Shown here: piece after piece, positions 10,178 to 20,153 of the stretch
How the letters are laid out: each line of letters opens with the position of its first letter
Position numbering within the stretch: position 1 is the stretch's first letter
Source of the DNA: Flavobacterium succinicans
Lineage (GTDB): Bacteria; Bacteroidota; Bacteroidia; Flavobacteriales; Flavobacteriaceae
Length of the DNA: 64,000 nt
Direction of reading: 5' to 3'
Assembly (NCBI RefSeq): GCF_001662485.1
Contig: NZ_JMTM01000017.1
Span: 186,001 to 250,000, forward strand
Made by a program: the position numbers and the translations under genes
The notes under the pieces: generated by a model
The model's database searches: none
Told to the model about the DNA's origin: nothing
Seen by the model: only the letters and a program-made list of their open reading frames with translations

Positions 10178-10254
10178 AATAAAATATGTTGTCTTAATTA
10201 ATTAATTTATTGCTATTAAATTAAGGTCGTGTTTTGAGCACATAAATTAGTTAT

Positions 10255-10302
10255 TATGAAAAAAAGAGGGATTAGCTCTAAATATGTTAATCCCCCTTTT
10301 TT
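10255..10302. terminator. Bidirectional terminator between DASS and asparaginase genes
   Basis: An A-rich left flank, GGGATTA (10268-10274) and TAATCCC (10288-10294), followed by CCTTTTTT, form a hairpin usable from both strands. It lies between two convergent genes. Confidence 0.6.
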
Positions 10303-10380
10303 ATAAACTTACCCCACTTTGATAATACCCTTATAATTGGGGAGGAGAAGTTAGTTTTTGTTAGGTTTAAATCCCTTTGA

Positions 10381-11439
10381 TTAATATTCAAAAAAGTTTT
10401 GTTGGATTTTACTTCTATCCGTTGTTTCTGTAAGTGATAGCATTAATAAAATTCTAGCCTTTTGAGCATTTAAATCATCGGCCACAATAAAACCTAATGT
10501 TTTATCGTCAACTTCATTTTCTAAAGTTGTTCTACCTGATCCTGTTCTATTAGTTCGAACCACTTGAATTCCCTTTTTTGCTGCTATTGCTAATTCTTTA
10601 CCAACAGGTTCGTTAAAATTACCATTACCCATTCCGTCATAAACAATACCTTTTACGTTAGAATTCATTAAACATGATACCGAAATTGGACTTGCATCTG
10701 CATATCCATAAACAATTTCTACTTGTGGTAAAGAAGTTAATTTTGTAACATCAAATTTTTTAGTAGGATTTTTTAAGGACTGATAGTAATAACTAACTTT
10801 TCCATCGTAGATCAAACCAATCGGTCCAAAATTACGAGAGACAAAAGTTTCTAAATTCGTAGAACTTCCTTTGGTTACATCTCTAGCATCAAACACCTTC
10901 TCATCCATAGCGACTATTACTCCTTTTCCTTGAGTTTTAGGGTCCGCTGCAACCATTACAGCATCCAATAAATTACGATTTCCATCTTGACTCATTGCAG
11001 TTGACGGGCGCATAGCACCAACAATAACTACGGGCTTATTGTACATTACGGTCAATTTTAAAAAATATGCTGTTGATTCCATTGTGTCCGTTCCATGAGT
11101 AATTACTATAGCGTCAGCCAAGTTTTCTTTAAAAATTTGATTGATTCTATTAGATAGAACTAACCAAGTGGCTATATTCATATCTTGACTTCCAATGGAA
11201 GCCGTTTGTTCGCCAGTAATTTTACCGTAGTTGTGTATTTCTGGCACAGCATTTAACAAGTCGTCTATGGGGACTTTGCCTGCGGTGTATGCAGCTTTTG
11301 TTGCCGATTCTCCTGAGCCAGCTATGGTTCCGCCTGTTGCCAAAATAATAATTCTTGGAGAGGTTTTGGTAGTTTTAACTTGTGCCTCCATTTGTAAAGC
11401 TACAAATGATACTAATGCTACTAAGATAAGTTTCTTCAT
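10381..11439 (-). CDS. ansB: Type II (exported) L-asparaginase
   Basis: The 352-residue enzyme hydrolyses asparagine to aspartate and ammonia. A signal peptide, MKKLILVALVSFVALQMEAQ, places it in the periplasm, as for high-affinity type II enzymes. Both nucleophile motifs are intact: ATGGTIAG with Thr38 and THGTDT at 114-119. GAMRPSTAMSQDG and RTGSGRT also match the family. It is the last gene of the aspT-aspD-ansB operon, 50 bases after aspD. Aspartate made outside the inner membrane would feed the AspT antiporter encoded in the same operon. Confidence 0.93.
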   Translation of the reverse strand: MKKLILVALVSFVALQMEAQVKTTKTSPRIIILATGGTIAGSGESATKAAYTAGKVPIDDLLNAVPEIHNYGKITGEQTASIGSQDMNIATWLVLSNRINQIFKENLADAIVITHGTDTMESTAYFLKLTVMYNKPVVIVGAMRPSTAMSQDGNRNLLDAVMVAADPKTQGKGVIVAMDEKVFDARDVTKGSSTNLETFVSRNFGPIGLIYDGKVSYYYQSLKNPTKKFDVTKLTSLPQVEIVYGYADASPISVSCLMNSNVKGIVYDGMGNGNFNEPVGKELAIAAKKGIQVVRTNRTGSGRTTLENEVDDKTLGFIVADDLNAQKARILLMLSLTETTDRSKIQQNFFEY

Positions 11440-11489
11440 AATTCAATCAATAAAAATTAAAATTTTTTTAAATTCTGTATGTTCTTGTT

Positions 11490-13142
11490 TTACTTCTTTT
11501 GGGATGCTTCCCAACTTTCAACATATTCTTCAATAATCAAACGAATGTTTTTTCCTATGACCAAATAACTTTCTGTGGATAAATTAGCAAGTGAAACTCG
11601 TATACTCCACGGTGGGCCACCAAAACCGCCTCCATTTAAAAGCACAATTGATGTTTTTTCGGCTAATCGGAAAAGAATATCTACTGGTTCAAAATTATTT
11701 TTTAGCCAAGTTGCAAATGCATCGCCATAAAAATGTTTTGCCGCAACCATTACATCAATTTCAGAATAATAACCTGCGTTATTTGGGTCTTCAGTAGGAG
11801 TTACTTCTAAACCTTCCCATAACAAATTGTAGCGCTCACGAACAATTTCTTGGGTTAGTTTTTTATAAATATTTTCTGTATCCAATAAGCTGTAAGCAGA
11901 AAACAACATCATTTGAAATTGTTGTGGTAACGACAATCCTGCAGTATGATTTAAGGCTACTTGACGGCTATCCGCTACAAGTCGATCTATGAATTTAATC
12001 TTTTCAGGATGAAGAGTCATTGTGGAGTATCGCTCATTTAGATCCTTCTTAAATTTTGGATTTAAGTTGGCAATCTTCTTGTCGTAGATATTATCTTCAT
12101 GTATAGCAATAGTTCCTAAACGCCATCCGGTACATCCAAAATATTTTGAAAAAGAATAAACAGTGATTGTATTGTGAGGAATTATCGCCATTAAAGAGCG
12201 GAAGTTATTGACAAATGTTCCATACACATCATCGGTGATAATCATTAATTCTGGATTATAGTTTTTAACGATATCAGCAATGTAATCCAGCGTTTCTGAG
12301 CTCATGGCAAATGAAGGCGGATTACTTGGATTAACAATAAAAGCAACTTTAATGGCGGGGTCTTTTAGTTTGTCTAGCTCAGAAGTAGGGTATTGCCAGT
12401 TATGAAAACCATTATAACCTATTCCTTTTGCTTGAACGTACACCACATCAAATTTATATCGGTCCAAATCTGACATTTCTATATAGGGCGTAAATGTAGG
12501 GGTAAGCAAAGCTATTTTATCACCTCGTTTGGTTAGATAATTTTGCATAAATGAATCAAAAATGTAACACATTGCAGCGGTTCCACCCTCAACTGCAAAA
12601 ATATCGTACTTCCCTTTTACATTTTCTCTCCCTCCACACATTTCTTGAACCAGATAATCTTCTACAATTGGTTCTATGTGACGTAACATGCGATCGGGTT
12701 CTGGGTAAGAAAACCCCATTAATGCTTCAATCCATTCTCTGATGCAAGCATCTTTATCAAAACCATGTTTGTTTATCCCGTACTGATAGGTTTTTTCAAG
12801 GAGCTCTGAGGCAGGTGTGTTTTTATTGGCTTGTAAAAATGCGTCAAATCTTGAAGCTAGATCATTTTTGTCTTCTACAATTCCAGCCAAAATACCCTGT
12901 CGTTCCATTGTGTTGCGGCACTCACTCAACGCGAATTGTCCAAATAAGAAGAAAGCCTCTCTTGGTACGGTTGCAATCCAGTTCGGATTTCCTCGTCCTG
13001 CATTTAGCATCATTGATGTTGAATGTGCCGTATGCTCCTTTGCTAAAGAAATTAATTCATCTTTAATCTCAAAAGGACTTAGGGTTGAAAGTATTTTTTG
13101 TGCTTCTCTCGATGTTTTAATTTTTGAAATTTCCGTTCCCAT
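11490..13142 (-). CDS. aspD: Bifunctional aspartate aminotransferase / aspartate 4-decarboxylase
   Basis: The 550-residue PLP enzyme removes the beta-carboxyl of aspartate to give alanine and CO2, and also transaminates. It is longer than ordinary aminotransferases because of the extra N-terminal and insert regions of AspD. The fold-type I motif SFSKYFGCTGWRLG carries the PLP lysine at 333. NPSNPPS (271-277) and ITDDVYGTF (302-310) are the cofactor-binding loops. The family forms large cytoplasmic oligomers. Decarboxylation consumes a cytoplasmic proton, which powers the cycle with AspT, encoded 33 bases upstream. Confidence 0.93.
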   Translation of the reverse strand: MGTEISKIKTSREAQKILSTLSPFEIKDELISLAKEHTAHSTSMMLNAGRGNPNWIATVPREAFFLFGQFALSECRNTMERQGILAGIVEDKNDLASRFDAFLQANKNTPASELLEKTYQYGINKHGFDKDACIREWIEALMGFSYPEPDRMLRHIEPIVEDYLVQEMCGGRENVKGKYDIFAVEGGTAAMCYIFDSFMQNYLTKRGDKIALLTPTFTPYIEMSDLDRYKFDVVYVQAKGIGYNGFHNWQYPTSELDKLKDPAIKVAFIVNPSNPPSFAMSSETLDYIADIVKNYNPELMIITDDVYGTFVNNFRSLMAIIPHNTITVYSFSKYFGCTGWRLGTIAIHEDNIYDKKIANLNPKFKKDLNERYSTMTLHPEKIKFIDRLVADSRQVALNHTAGLSLPQQFQMMLFSAYSLLDTENIYKKLTQEIVRERYNLLWEGLEVTPTEDPNNAGYYSEIDVMVAAKHFYGDAFATWLKNNFEPVDILFRLAEKTSIVLLNGGGFGGPPWSIRVSLANLSTESYLVIGKNIRLIIEEYVESWEASQKK

Positions 13143-13175
13143 AGTTATTGTTTAATTAGTTATTGCAATATTTTT

Positions 13176-14870
13176 TTAACTCATAATGATTATGATGATA
13201 ACACCCCAAATAATTAGTAATGTGTTTCCCACTGCGTAGGTAACTGTATATCCTAAAGCGGGTGTTTTGCTTTGTACAGCATCTTGCAAAGCACCTAAAG
13301 CCGCAGTAGTTGTACGTGAACCTGCGACACAACCAAGTGTGATAATGGGATGGAATTTAAATACATACCGACCAATTAAAATAGAAATTACTATTGGAAT
13401 AGCTGTTGCAGCAGCTCCAGCTAAAAATAACCCCCATCCAGCCTCTTGAAAACCTACAACAAAGCTTGGACCAGCACTAATTCCGACGACAGCAATAAAC
13501 ATATGCAAACCAACATTATTCATGACCCATAACGCTGGTTCTGGTACCAAACCAAAAGTTGGGTGTTGACCTCTTAACCAACCGAAAACAAGTCCTGCAA
13601 TTAATACACCACCGCTAGTTGTAAAACTAAGAGGAATACCGCCTATCGTTAATGACAATGCTCCGAATAACCCACCCAAAACAATTCCTAAACCAACAAA
13701 AACCATGTCAGATGCATTAGTTATTCGATCGGGATATCCAATTTGTTTGGCCGCCAACTCTGTATCTCTAACGGTACCAATTAATGTAATTAAATCACCT
13801 TTATTAAGTAGTGTATTTGGTAGGACAGGCATCTCGATTCCAGATCTTTGGATTGATCTTATTACGACACCATGTGCAAACTTTTGGTTTTTTAATTCTA
13901 TCAACCGCTTGTTGACCACATCTTTTTTAACAACCATAACCTTAAGTACTTCTAAAGGAAAATTTAAAAGCTCAACATCTAAGACTTCTTGTTCATGATG
14001 CTCAGAATAGTTCATCATATATTCTCTTCTTCCTCCTAATGCAATAACATCATTTTCTTGTAGTACTAAATCTGGAGTTGCATCAATTATTTTATCGCCT
14101 TTTCGTACTCTTTGAATAAAAAGACGGCGCCCTGAGCTTTCAAGTTTTTCCTCAACAAAAGCTACAGTATTATTAACGGCATAAGACTGGGCGGTTAATT
14201 TATAGGCATTGTAAATCACCCTATCGTACGCAGATGTTATACTTGGATCATTACCAATTGCACTACCGCCTAGTTGTACCTCAAGTTCTTTTGCTTTTTC
14301 GACAAGATTTCCGCCCAATAATTTAGGACCAATACTTGATAATAACCAAGCTGAACCAGCAGTTCCAAAAATATACGTCACTGCATAGGCAACGGGAATT
14401 TTATTGATTAACATTAGTTTTTCTGCTTTCGGAATCCCCAGTTGATTTATAGTGTCAGAAGCCACGCCAATAACAGCCGATATAGTTTGGGATCCCGCGA
14501 GCATGCCTGCGGATAAGCCCATGTCGTATCCCATTAATTTGGCAATTACAAGTGGACAGATCAGGCAAAGAACACAAACAACTACAGCAAACAACATTTG
14601 AGGCAATCCATCTTTTTTTAACCCTCCAAAAAATTGTGGTCCGACTCCGTATCCAACGGCAAATAAAAACATTAGAAAAAAAACGGATTTAACATCGGGA
14701 GAAATAACAATATCCAATTGTCCAACCAAAACCCCTACAAGTAAAACACTTGTAACACTGCCCAAAGAAAAACTTCCAATTTTAAATCTACCAATAAAAT
14801 ACCCTAACGCCAAGGTCAGAAAGACGGCTAATTCGGGATAATGCTTTAATGTACTAACGATCCAATTCAT
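13176..14870 (-). CDS. aspT: Aspartate:alanine antiporter
   Basis: The 564-residue inner-membrane protein has two halves of about five membrane segments, each in the AspT/YidE/YbjL duplication family. They are separated by a cytoplasmic region with two TrkA-C (RCK-C) domains (about residues 210-285 and 295-385). It exchanges external aspartate for internal alanine. Being first in the operon ahead of aspD identifies it as AspT rather than a generic YidE-like protein. The exchange moves net charge, so with AspD it generates proton-motive force. The closest described arrangement is the aspD-aspT pair of Tetragenococcus. Confidence 0.9.
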   Translation of the reverse strand: MNWIVSTLKHYPELAVFLTLALGYFIGRFKIGSFSLGSVTSVLLVGVLVGQLDIVISPDVKSVFFLMFLFAVGYGVGPQFFGGLKKDGLPQMLFAVVVCVLCLICPLVIAKLMGYDMGLSAGMLAGSQTISAVIGVASDTINQLGIPKAEKLMLINKIPVAYAVTYIFGTAGSAWLLSSIGPKLLGGNLVEKAKELEVQLGGSAIGNDPSITSAYDRVIYNAYKLTAQSYAVNNTVAFVEEKLESSGRRLFIQRVRKGDKIIDATPDLVLQENDVIALGGRREYMMNYSEHHEQEVLDVELLNFPLEVLKVMVVKKDVVNKRLIELKNQKFAHGVVIRSIQRSGIEMPVLPNTLLNKGDLITLIGTVRDTELAAKQIGYPDRITNASDMVFVGLGIVLGGLFGALSLTIGGIPLSFTTSGGVLIAGLVFGWLRGQHPTFGLVPEPALWVMNNVGLHMFIAVVGISAGPSFVVGFQEAGWGLFLAGAAATAIPIVISILIGRYVFKFHPIITLGCVAGSRTTTAALGALQDAVQSKTPALGYTVTYAVGNTLLIIWGVIIIIIMS

Positions 14871-15230
14871 ACTAATGTCTTTAAATTGTTGATGATAAAT
14901 GTTTTAATTCGCTTACTTATCCAAATTTAACAAAAACAAGCTTGCTTGCTTTGTGCTTACTGTTAAAGTTTTGAGGATATATTGCTTATTTATAGGTAGT
15001 TGTGTTGGTTTTTTTGAAAAAATAGCTTTTAGTAAGTGATTTAATACGTAATGAAAATGTTACTGATTTTTTTTATTTTTATAAATGGTTAGTAAAAATC
15101 AATATGAGTGAATATCTTCATTTTTGAAAAAAAGAAAGTTGTCGAAACCAGAAATAGCACCATCACTATTTACAATATGTTTTTTTTTACTACAAAGTCA
15201 AACACTTCCCATTTAGGATACTTTTGTTTA
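14871..15230. other. Intergenic region upstream of aspT
   Basis: About 360 AT-rich bases without a credible gene. On the minus strand TAAATTTG (complement of 14922-14929) is a good match to the Bacteroidota -7 box for aspT, about 50 bases before its start. A TTG at the right distance is not clear. A short repeated GCTTGCTTGCTTT stretch lies at 14939-14953. Nothing else is recognised. Confidence 0.4.
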
Positions 15231-15232
15231 AA

Positions 15233-15267
15233 AAAAAAACTACGACAAAATATGACGTAGTTTTTTT
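15233..15267 (-). terminator. Terminator after the TolC-HlyD-permease operon
   Basis: ACTACG (15239-15244) and CGTAGT (15256-15261), extended by A and T runs, form a hairpin with an 11-base loop. On the minus strand it ends in a long T run and lies 39 bases after the permease stop. Confidence 0.65.
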
Positions 15268-15279
15268 AATATGAAAACT

Positions 15280-15312
15280 AATTTTTGAAATTTAATTTTT
15301 GAAATTTAATTT
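15280..15312. repeat. Tandem 14-base repeat over the permease stop codon
   Basis: AATTTTTGAAATTT occurs at 15280-15293 and again at 15294-15307, with a partial third unit after it. The second unit includes part of the stop codon of the ABC permease gene. It looks like a small local duplication. Confidence 0.6.
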
Positions 15313-16475
15313 TTTGTATCACCTATTTTTAAAGCTTCTTTTTTCTTAAAATAAAGTGCGATAAAGGCTAGAATTGCACAAACTATTCCAATTACAATCA
15401 TATTATAAATAGGGTTTTTTACTTGTGATAAAGTCCCTTCTTCAATAATTAGTATTCGAAAAGCCTTTAAAAAATGAGTAAGTGGGATGACATTAGCTAC
15501 ACCTTGAACCCAATTGGGCATTTGGCTTAAAGGCCAACTAAATCCACTCAAAATAAAACTTGGAGTTGCAATCACCATTAAAATTTCGGTAGCCTTAAGT
15601 TGATTAGGAAGCACAATACTTACTAATATGCCGATGAAGGAAACAGAGAGAATAAATATTCCTGCTACAAAAGTGAGTTCGGGAAGATTTTTAAAAAAAG
15701 GAATTCGGAAGTAAAAAGTGAAAAACCAATAGATAAGCCATACTCCAAAGCTCATTATCAAATAGGGGATGATTTTTATACCAATCATTTGAATGATGGA
15801 ACTACCCTTACTAACTAAGAAGTAAAAAGTACCATTCTCAAATTCTGAGGCAAAAGATAAGGCTAAAGCCAAAAGTATAACTTGTTGCAGTACGGCCGAT
15901 AATACTCCTGGCCACAAGTAATACATGTAGTTGGTGCTTCGATTGTATTTTTTTATGAAAGTTGTTTTAAAGGGTTCATATTGAGAGGGAATTAGTTTTT
16001 CGGGTACGCCTTGTTTTCTTAGGGTTTCCATCTGAACTCCAACTTTTAAAGTCCCCAAACAAATTTGTATAGCGGTCGAGGCATAATTGGCTGTTAAAAT
16101 ATTGGCCGTATTGACAATAGTGGTTATTTCTGGATATTTTTTGGTAAACACCATTTTTTGAAAACCTTTTGGAATAATTACAACAGCATTGGCTTCTTCG
16201 TCAATAGTGATTTTTGCCACATCATTTTGATCGTATAAAACCTTAGCCACATTGATGACTTCATCGTCATTAAACATTTCGATGGCTTTGGCGCTCATCT
16301 CGGTTTGGTCATAGTCAATGACTAGTATGGGTAAATCGGTTACTTTTCCTTTGCTGTACACATATCCTAATAATACAGCATACAAGAGTGGTGCACCAAT
16401 AAAGAGCATACGCAAAACACTATTTTGCCAAAACAATTGGAATTCTCTTTTTAATAGGAAAAAAAAGTTTTGCAT
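15306..16475 (-). CDS. ABC-2 type transporter permease (YhhJ/YbhR-like)
   Basis: The 389-residue protein has one N-terminal membrane helix (about 20-40), a large extracytoplasmic domain (about 45-180) and five C-terminal helices. This is the ABC2_membrane_3 layout of drug or lipid exporters. It is the last gene of a TolC-HlyD-permease operon, 2 bases after HlyD. Partners of this type normally come with an ATPase gene, and none is present here or directly downstream. The ATPase would have to come from elsewhere. Confidence 0.85.
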   Translation of the reverse strand: MQNFFFLLKREFQLFWQNSVLRMLFIGAPLLYAVLLGYVYSKGKVTDLPILVIDYDQTEMSAKAIEMFNDDEVINVAKVLYDQNDVAKITIDEEANAVVIIPKGFQKMVFTKKYPEITTIVNTANILTANYASTAIQICLGTLKVGVQMETLRKQGVPEKLIPSQYEPFKTTFIKKYNRSTNYMYYLWPGVLSAVLQQVILLALALSFASEFENGTFYFLVSKGSSIIQMIGIKIIPYLIMSFGVWLIYWFFTFYFRIPFFKNLPELTFVAGIFILSVSFIGILVSIVLPNQLKATEILMVIATPSFILSGFSWPLSQMPNWVQGVANVIPLTHFLKAFRILIIEEGTLSQVKNPIYNMIVIGIVCAILAFIALYFKKKEALKIGDTKN

Positions 16476-16477
16476 GG

Positions 16478-17431
16478 TTATAAAGATAAAGTTGCTGATG
16501 TTTTAGGAATCAAATTTTTCGTGTCTTGAATCTCGATAGGTGTGATTTTGATTTCGAATAAGCTTTCCTGCATTTCATAGTCAGGATAGGCCGTAGCTAT
16601 ATTTCCATAGGCGCTTAATTGCTTTATAGTGGTGACTTTTCCTTTAATGGATTGTTTATTGTAGGGAATGTTTATCTCGACTTCTTGTCCTTTTTTGATT
16701 TGGCTTAACTTGCTTTCTGCAATGGTAAATCTAAAATACGTACTGTTTTTGAGTGAACCATTGAAAAGGGTGTAGCCCGGCAAAGCCAATTCTCCTAGAT
16801 TCAAAGTTATGGTTTCGATAGTCATGTCTTGAGGCGCAATTACAAATCGCTCTTTGTTGGCTGTTTCAACTTCTTGCAACGCGCCATAAGCTCGTTCTTG
16901 TTGTCCTAGAGCCATTTCTTGTTGTTCTTTTCTAGCGCCTTTTTGGGCATCAGCTAATTCGGCTTGCACAGCGTTGTATTGAGCTAATGCTCCTTGATAC
17001 TTAGCAAAAGTTTCGTCATAGGTTTGTTGTGGGATCAAAGAGTCCTTTAACATGTTATTCAAGCGTTTAATTGATTTTTGAGCAAATTGATATTGTTCTT
17101 TTAAGGCCATTAGTTTAGCTTCTAATTGTTTGATTTGATTATCAGTGGCTCCTTTTACGGCCATATTGTATTGGGCTTTCGCAGAAAAAACGGCTCCTTC
17201 AGCTTGACTTTTTTTAGCATCTACTTCAGGAATATCCAAGATGGCTAGGGTGTCGCCTTTTTGAACAAAATCCCCCTCTTTTACTAATAAATGAATGATT
17301 TTTCCGGGTACTTTGCTGACAATTGCAATTTGTTCATTTTCTACTTTGCCTTGAAGAAGCTCCTTGTCTTTAGATTGGTTACAACTCGAGCTCAATAGTA
17401 GGGTGAGGAATAGTATGAGTGTGTTTTTCAT
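16478..17431 (-). CDS. HlyD family periplasmic adaptor, lipoprotein
   Basis: The 317-residue protein has a lipoprotein signal (LLLSSSCNQ, with the acylated Cys at 17). A biotinyl-lipoyl-like domain (KVPGKIIHLLVKEGDFVQKGD) follows, then a long coiled-coil hairpin (about residues 75-190) and a second beta-barrel part. This is the membrane-fusion component that bridges the inner-membrane permease and TolC. The order tolC-hlyD-permease in one minus-strand operon supports a tripartite exporter. Confidence 0.88.
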   Translation of the reverse strand: MKNTLILFLTLLLSSSCNQSKDKELLQGKVENEQIAIVSKVPGKIIHLLVKEGDFVQKGDTLAILDIPEVDAKKSQAEGAVFSAKAQYNMAVKGATDNQIKQLEAKLMALKEQYQFAQKSIKRLNNMLKDSLIPQQTYDETFAKYQGALAQYNAVQAELADAQKGARKEQQEMALGQQERAYGALQEVETANKERFVIAPQDMTIETITLNLGELALPGYTLFNGSLKNSTYFRFTIAESKLSQIKKGQEVEINIPYNKQSIKGKVTTIKQLSAYGNIATAYPDYEMQESLFEIKITPIEIQDTKNLIPKTSATLSL

Positions 17432-17460
17432 CTTTTGTGCTATTTTTGAATTTAATTTGT

Positions 17461-18867
17461 TTATTGTATTTTGAGTTGTTTGGTGAAATCACCTGTAGCT
17501 ATTATAGTTTCTATTGCAGCCAAACGTTGGTCAATTACAGTATTAATTTTGTTTACCTCGCTCTTAAAGCAATCATTTTCAGCTTCTAATCGTTCAGATA
17601 CTGAGATAAGCCCTTGGGTATATTGTTTCGAAGCAAGATTCAAATTGTTTTTTGCTATTTTTTCTTGTTGATTAGCAATTTCTAATTTTTTATTCAAAAC
17701 CGAGTAATTTACCCAATTGTTTTCAAGTAAAAGCTCAAGTTTTTCTTTAGTGTCATCGATTTGATTTTGCAATTGATGAATATTTATTTTGGCTTCATGA
17801 ATTTTGTGCTGCCTTTCAAAACCAGTAAAAATTTCCCATTTAATTGCTGCTCCGATCATCCAATTGTTACTTATGGTTAATTCATTGAGTCCTAAGTATA
17901 GGGCTTGGTTTATTCCAGTGATTACTGGAGTGGTGGCTTTGGCATTAAATAAACTCGAATAGGCAACGCCTCCAAAAGCTCCAACCGTTGGGAGATAAGT
18001 GCCTTTTTCTTTTTTTAATAAAAACTCATAAGCTGTTTTGAACGATTCAAGCGCTTTGATTTCTTGTTTGTTTTCTGTTTTTAATTGACCATTCAAGAGT
18101 AAGTAAGGTTCTAATTGATAGGAAACTTTATCTATTTCAGAAATTGAATATCCTGTTAAATAAGTGATTTTTTTATAAACTAAAGCTCTTTTTCCGTCAA
18201 GTTCAACTTTTTTGGATTGCAGTTCTAAAGTGGCGAGTTTTATTTTATCGCGGTCATAGGGAACTGCAAGTCCTTGTTCGATTGCTTTTTGAACCCTTTT
18301 TGCTTCGGTTTGAAGGCGATTATTGCTGTCTTTGATTAATGTGTCGATAGCTTTCAAAAGCGACAATTGGTCAAAAGTATTGATGACTTCCTTGATGATT
18401 TGGTCTTTCTCCGAATCCCTTAAATATTGAGTTCCTTTGGTTTTTTCCTTAACAGCTTTGGCCCCATTAGGGATTTGCATTCCGCTAAAAAGGACTGTTT
18501 TTGCCATGATGCTCCCGTTGAAAAGATTACCATAATTATTAAAAACTGTCTTTCCGTCAAAAAGTGGATAATTGACAATTGGTATTTGAGTAGCAGGTAA
18601 ATCTACAGTGAGTTTGTTGTCGAAATAAGAATAGATGGCACTGGCTTCAACCGTTGGAATGTATTTATTCCAAATTCCTTTTTCCTGTAAATTCAATTTT
18701 TCAATTTCAAGGTCTTTGTTTTTTAGCGAAAGACTTTTTTCTAAAGCTTTATTTATAGCCTCGTCTAAAGTTGTTGAGATATTTATTTGTCCCCAAGAAA
18801 TTGAAATAGTGGATAGTAAAAGAAAAACTGTAAACCAATGAATAGGATGGTGGGTGCTTCTTTTCAT
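17461..18867 (-). CDS. TolC family outer-membrane efflux protein
   Basis: The 468-residue protein has a signal peptide (FTVFLLLSTISISWGQ) and the two-fold repeat of outer-membrane efflux proteins. Long helical stretches (for example TLDEAINKALEKSLSLKNKDLEIEKL) are separated by short beta strands. It would form the outer-membrane channel of the exporter. It is the first gene of the operon. About 150 bases separate it from the divergent gene at 19022, enough for both promoters. Confidence 0.9.
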   Translation of the reverse strand: MKRSTHHPIHWFTVFLLLSTISISWGQINISTTLDEAINKALEKSLSLKNKDLEIEKLNLQEKGIWNKYIPTVEASAIYSYFDNKLTVDLPATQIPIVNYPLFDGKTVFNNYGNLFNGSIMAKTVLFSGMQIPNGAKAVKEKTKGTQYLRDSEKDQIIKEVINTFDQLSLLKAIDTLIKDSNNRLQTEAKRVQKAIEQGLAVPYDRDKIKLATLELQSKKVELDGKRALVYKKITYLTGYSISEIDKVSYQLEPYLLLNGQLKTENKQEIKALESFKTAYEFLLKKEKGTYLPTVGAFGGVAYSSLFNAKATTPVITGINQALYLGLNELTISNNWMIGAAIKWEIFTGFERQHKIHEAKINIHQLQNQIDDTKEKLELLLENNWVNYSVLNKKLEIANQQEKIAKNNLNLASKQYTQGLISVSERLEAENDCFKSEVNKINTVIDQRLAAIETIIATGDFTKQLKIQ

Positions 18868-19021
18868 AGTGAAATCGTTAAATAAATTGAAAAGTAATTA
18901 TATAGATGTTTGTTTTTAAAAGTACAAAAAATAAACTATTTGTTCGTCAATTTTTTATTTGCGATTAAACCTTTTGCTAATTTGTCTATCTTAGAGGTAT
19001 AGTAACGTTAAAATTAAAGGC

Positions 19022-20134
19022 ATGAAAAATGTATTGATGTATTTGACGCTTTTTGTAATGAGTTGTTTTAGTAGCTCAACCTATGCTCAATCCAATGATG
19101 AGCCACAAGCATTAGGATTGCCAGGAGATAATCTCAATTTGTATGCGGTATTGGATGTTTTTCAGAAATCAAAAACATTGGAGGATTTTGAGAAGGCAAT
19201 TAATGATGAAGAAGGCAAAATCAACAATCTTGACTTGAATAATGATGGCACTATTGATTATATTCAAGTAGTGAGTGAGAAAAAAGGAGATGCTTATTTT
19301 GTTGTCTTGCAGGTTGCTGTTAATTCATCAGAAAAACAAGATGTTGCTGTTGTTGAGGTAACCAAAGATAAAAAGGGGCAAGTATTAGTTCAAATTATTG
19401 GTGACGAAGAATTATATGGTAAAGATTATATTGTAGAACCCACTGAAGTTGCTAAGATTTCGAGTACTCCAAACCCTGGGTATAAAGGGGAAGGGACTGT
19501 AATAATTAACAACAATACGACCAATAATTATAATACAAATAGTGGAACAACAGTTAGTGCTTGGCCTGTAGTAGTCTATTTGTTTTCTCCGTTATTTGTT
19601 CCTTGGCGCTCTCCATGGTATTGGGGCTATTATCCGACATACTGGAGACCTTGGCGTCCTGTTTTTTATCACAATTATTGGGGATATCACAGGCATTATT
19701 ATGGCAATCGTTATTATCACAGAACGGTAATTGTCCGTAATCCAGGACACAGAGTGTACTATTCGAATCGAAGAACTACTTCGGTTGTGGTAAGAAATAA
19801 TAGGGTTAATGGAAATTATAGAGCGACTTATGATGGAAGAACCTACAATAAACCAGCATCACCAACAGTACGGCCTGGTAATGTAAACAGGCCAAATACA
19901 AGACCTTCGGTTAGACCAAATATACCCAACAATAATGGTATGAATCGTCCATCTACAAGGCCAACAAATAAATTACCTTCAACTAACCCTGTTTCTCCAT
20001 CGGTAAGACCTAGTGCTCCTTCGATGAGACCATCGACGAGACCTGCAACGCTGCCATCCACAAGGCCCGCAACACGACCCACAACACGACCTGCGTCTGG
20101 AAATAATGGAGGTAATCGAGGTGGTAGGAATTAA
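19022..20134 (+). CDS. Secreted protein with a calcium-loop-like motif and a Thr-Arg-Pro repeat tail
   Basis: I do not recognise a named family. The 370-residue protein has a signal peptide (cleavage near Ala22). A folded domain of about residues 30-160 contains LDLNNDGTIDYIQV, which reads like an EF-hand or dockerin calcium loop (D-x-N-x-D-G-x-I-D). A Trp/Tyr/His-rich stretch follows (about 185-240). The basic tail from about 275 is built of repeats such as RPSTRP, RPATRP and RPTTRP and ends in GGNRGGRN. The tail is low-complexity and likely disordered. A surface or periplasmic location is inferred. Confidence 0.75.
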   Translation: MKNVLMYLTLFVMSCFSSSTYAQSNDEPQALGLPGDNLNLYAVLDVFQKSKTLEDFEKAINDEEGKINNLDLNNDGTIDYIQVVSEKKGDAYFVVLQVAVNSSEKQDVAVVEVTKDKKGQVLVQIIGDEELYGKDYIVEPTEVAKISSTPNPGYKGEGTVIINNNTTNNYNTNSGTTVSAWPVVVYLFSPLFVPWRSPWYWGYYPTYWRPWRPVFYHNYWGYHRHYYGNRYYHRTVIVRNPGHRVYYSNRRTTSVVVRNNRVNGNYRATYDGRTYNKPASPTVRPGNVNRPNTRPSVRPNIPNNNGMNRPSTRPTNKLPSTNPVSPSVRPSAPSMRPSTRPATLPSTRPATRPTTRPASGNNGGNRGGRN

Positions 20135-20153
20135 GAACAATGATGTAAAAGTA

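Noticed and set aside
12817..13155. 112-residue frame on the plus strand
   Set aside because: Lies wholly opposite aspD, whose codons and motifs explain the DNA; no motif or conservation of its own.
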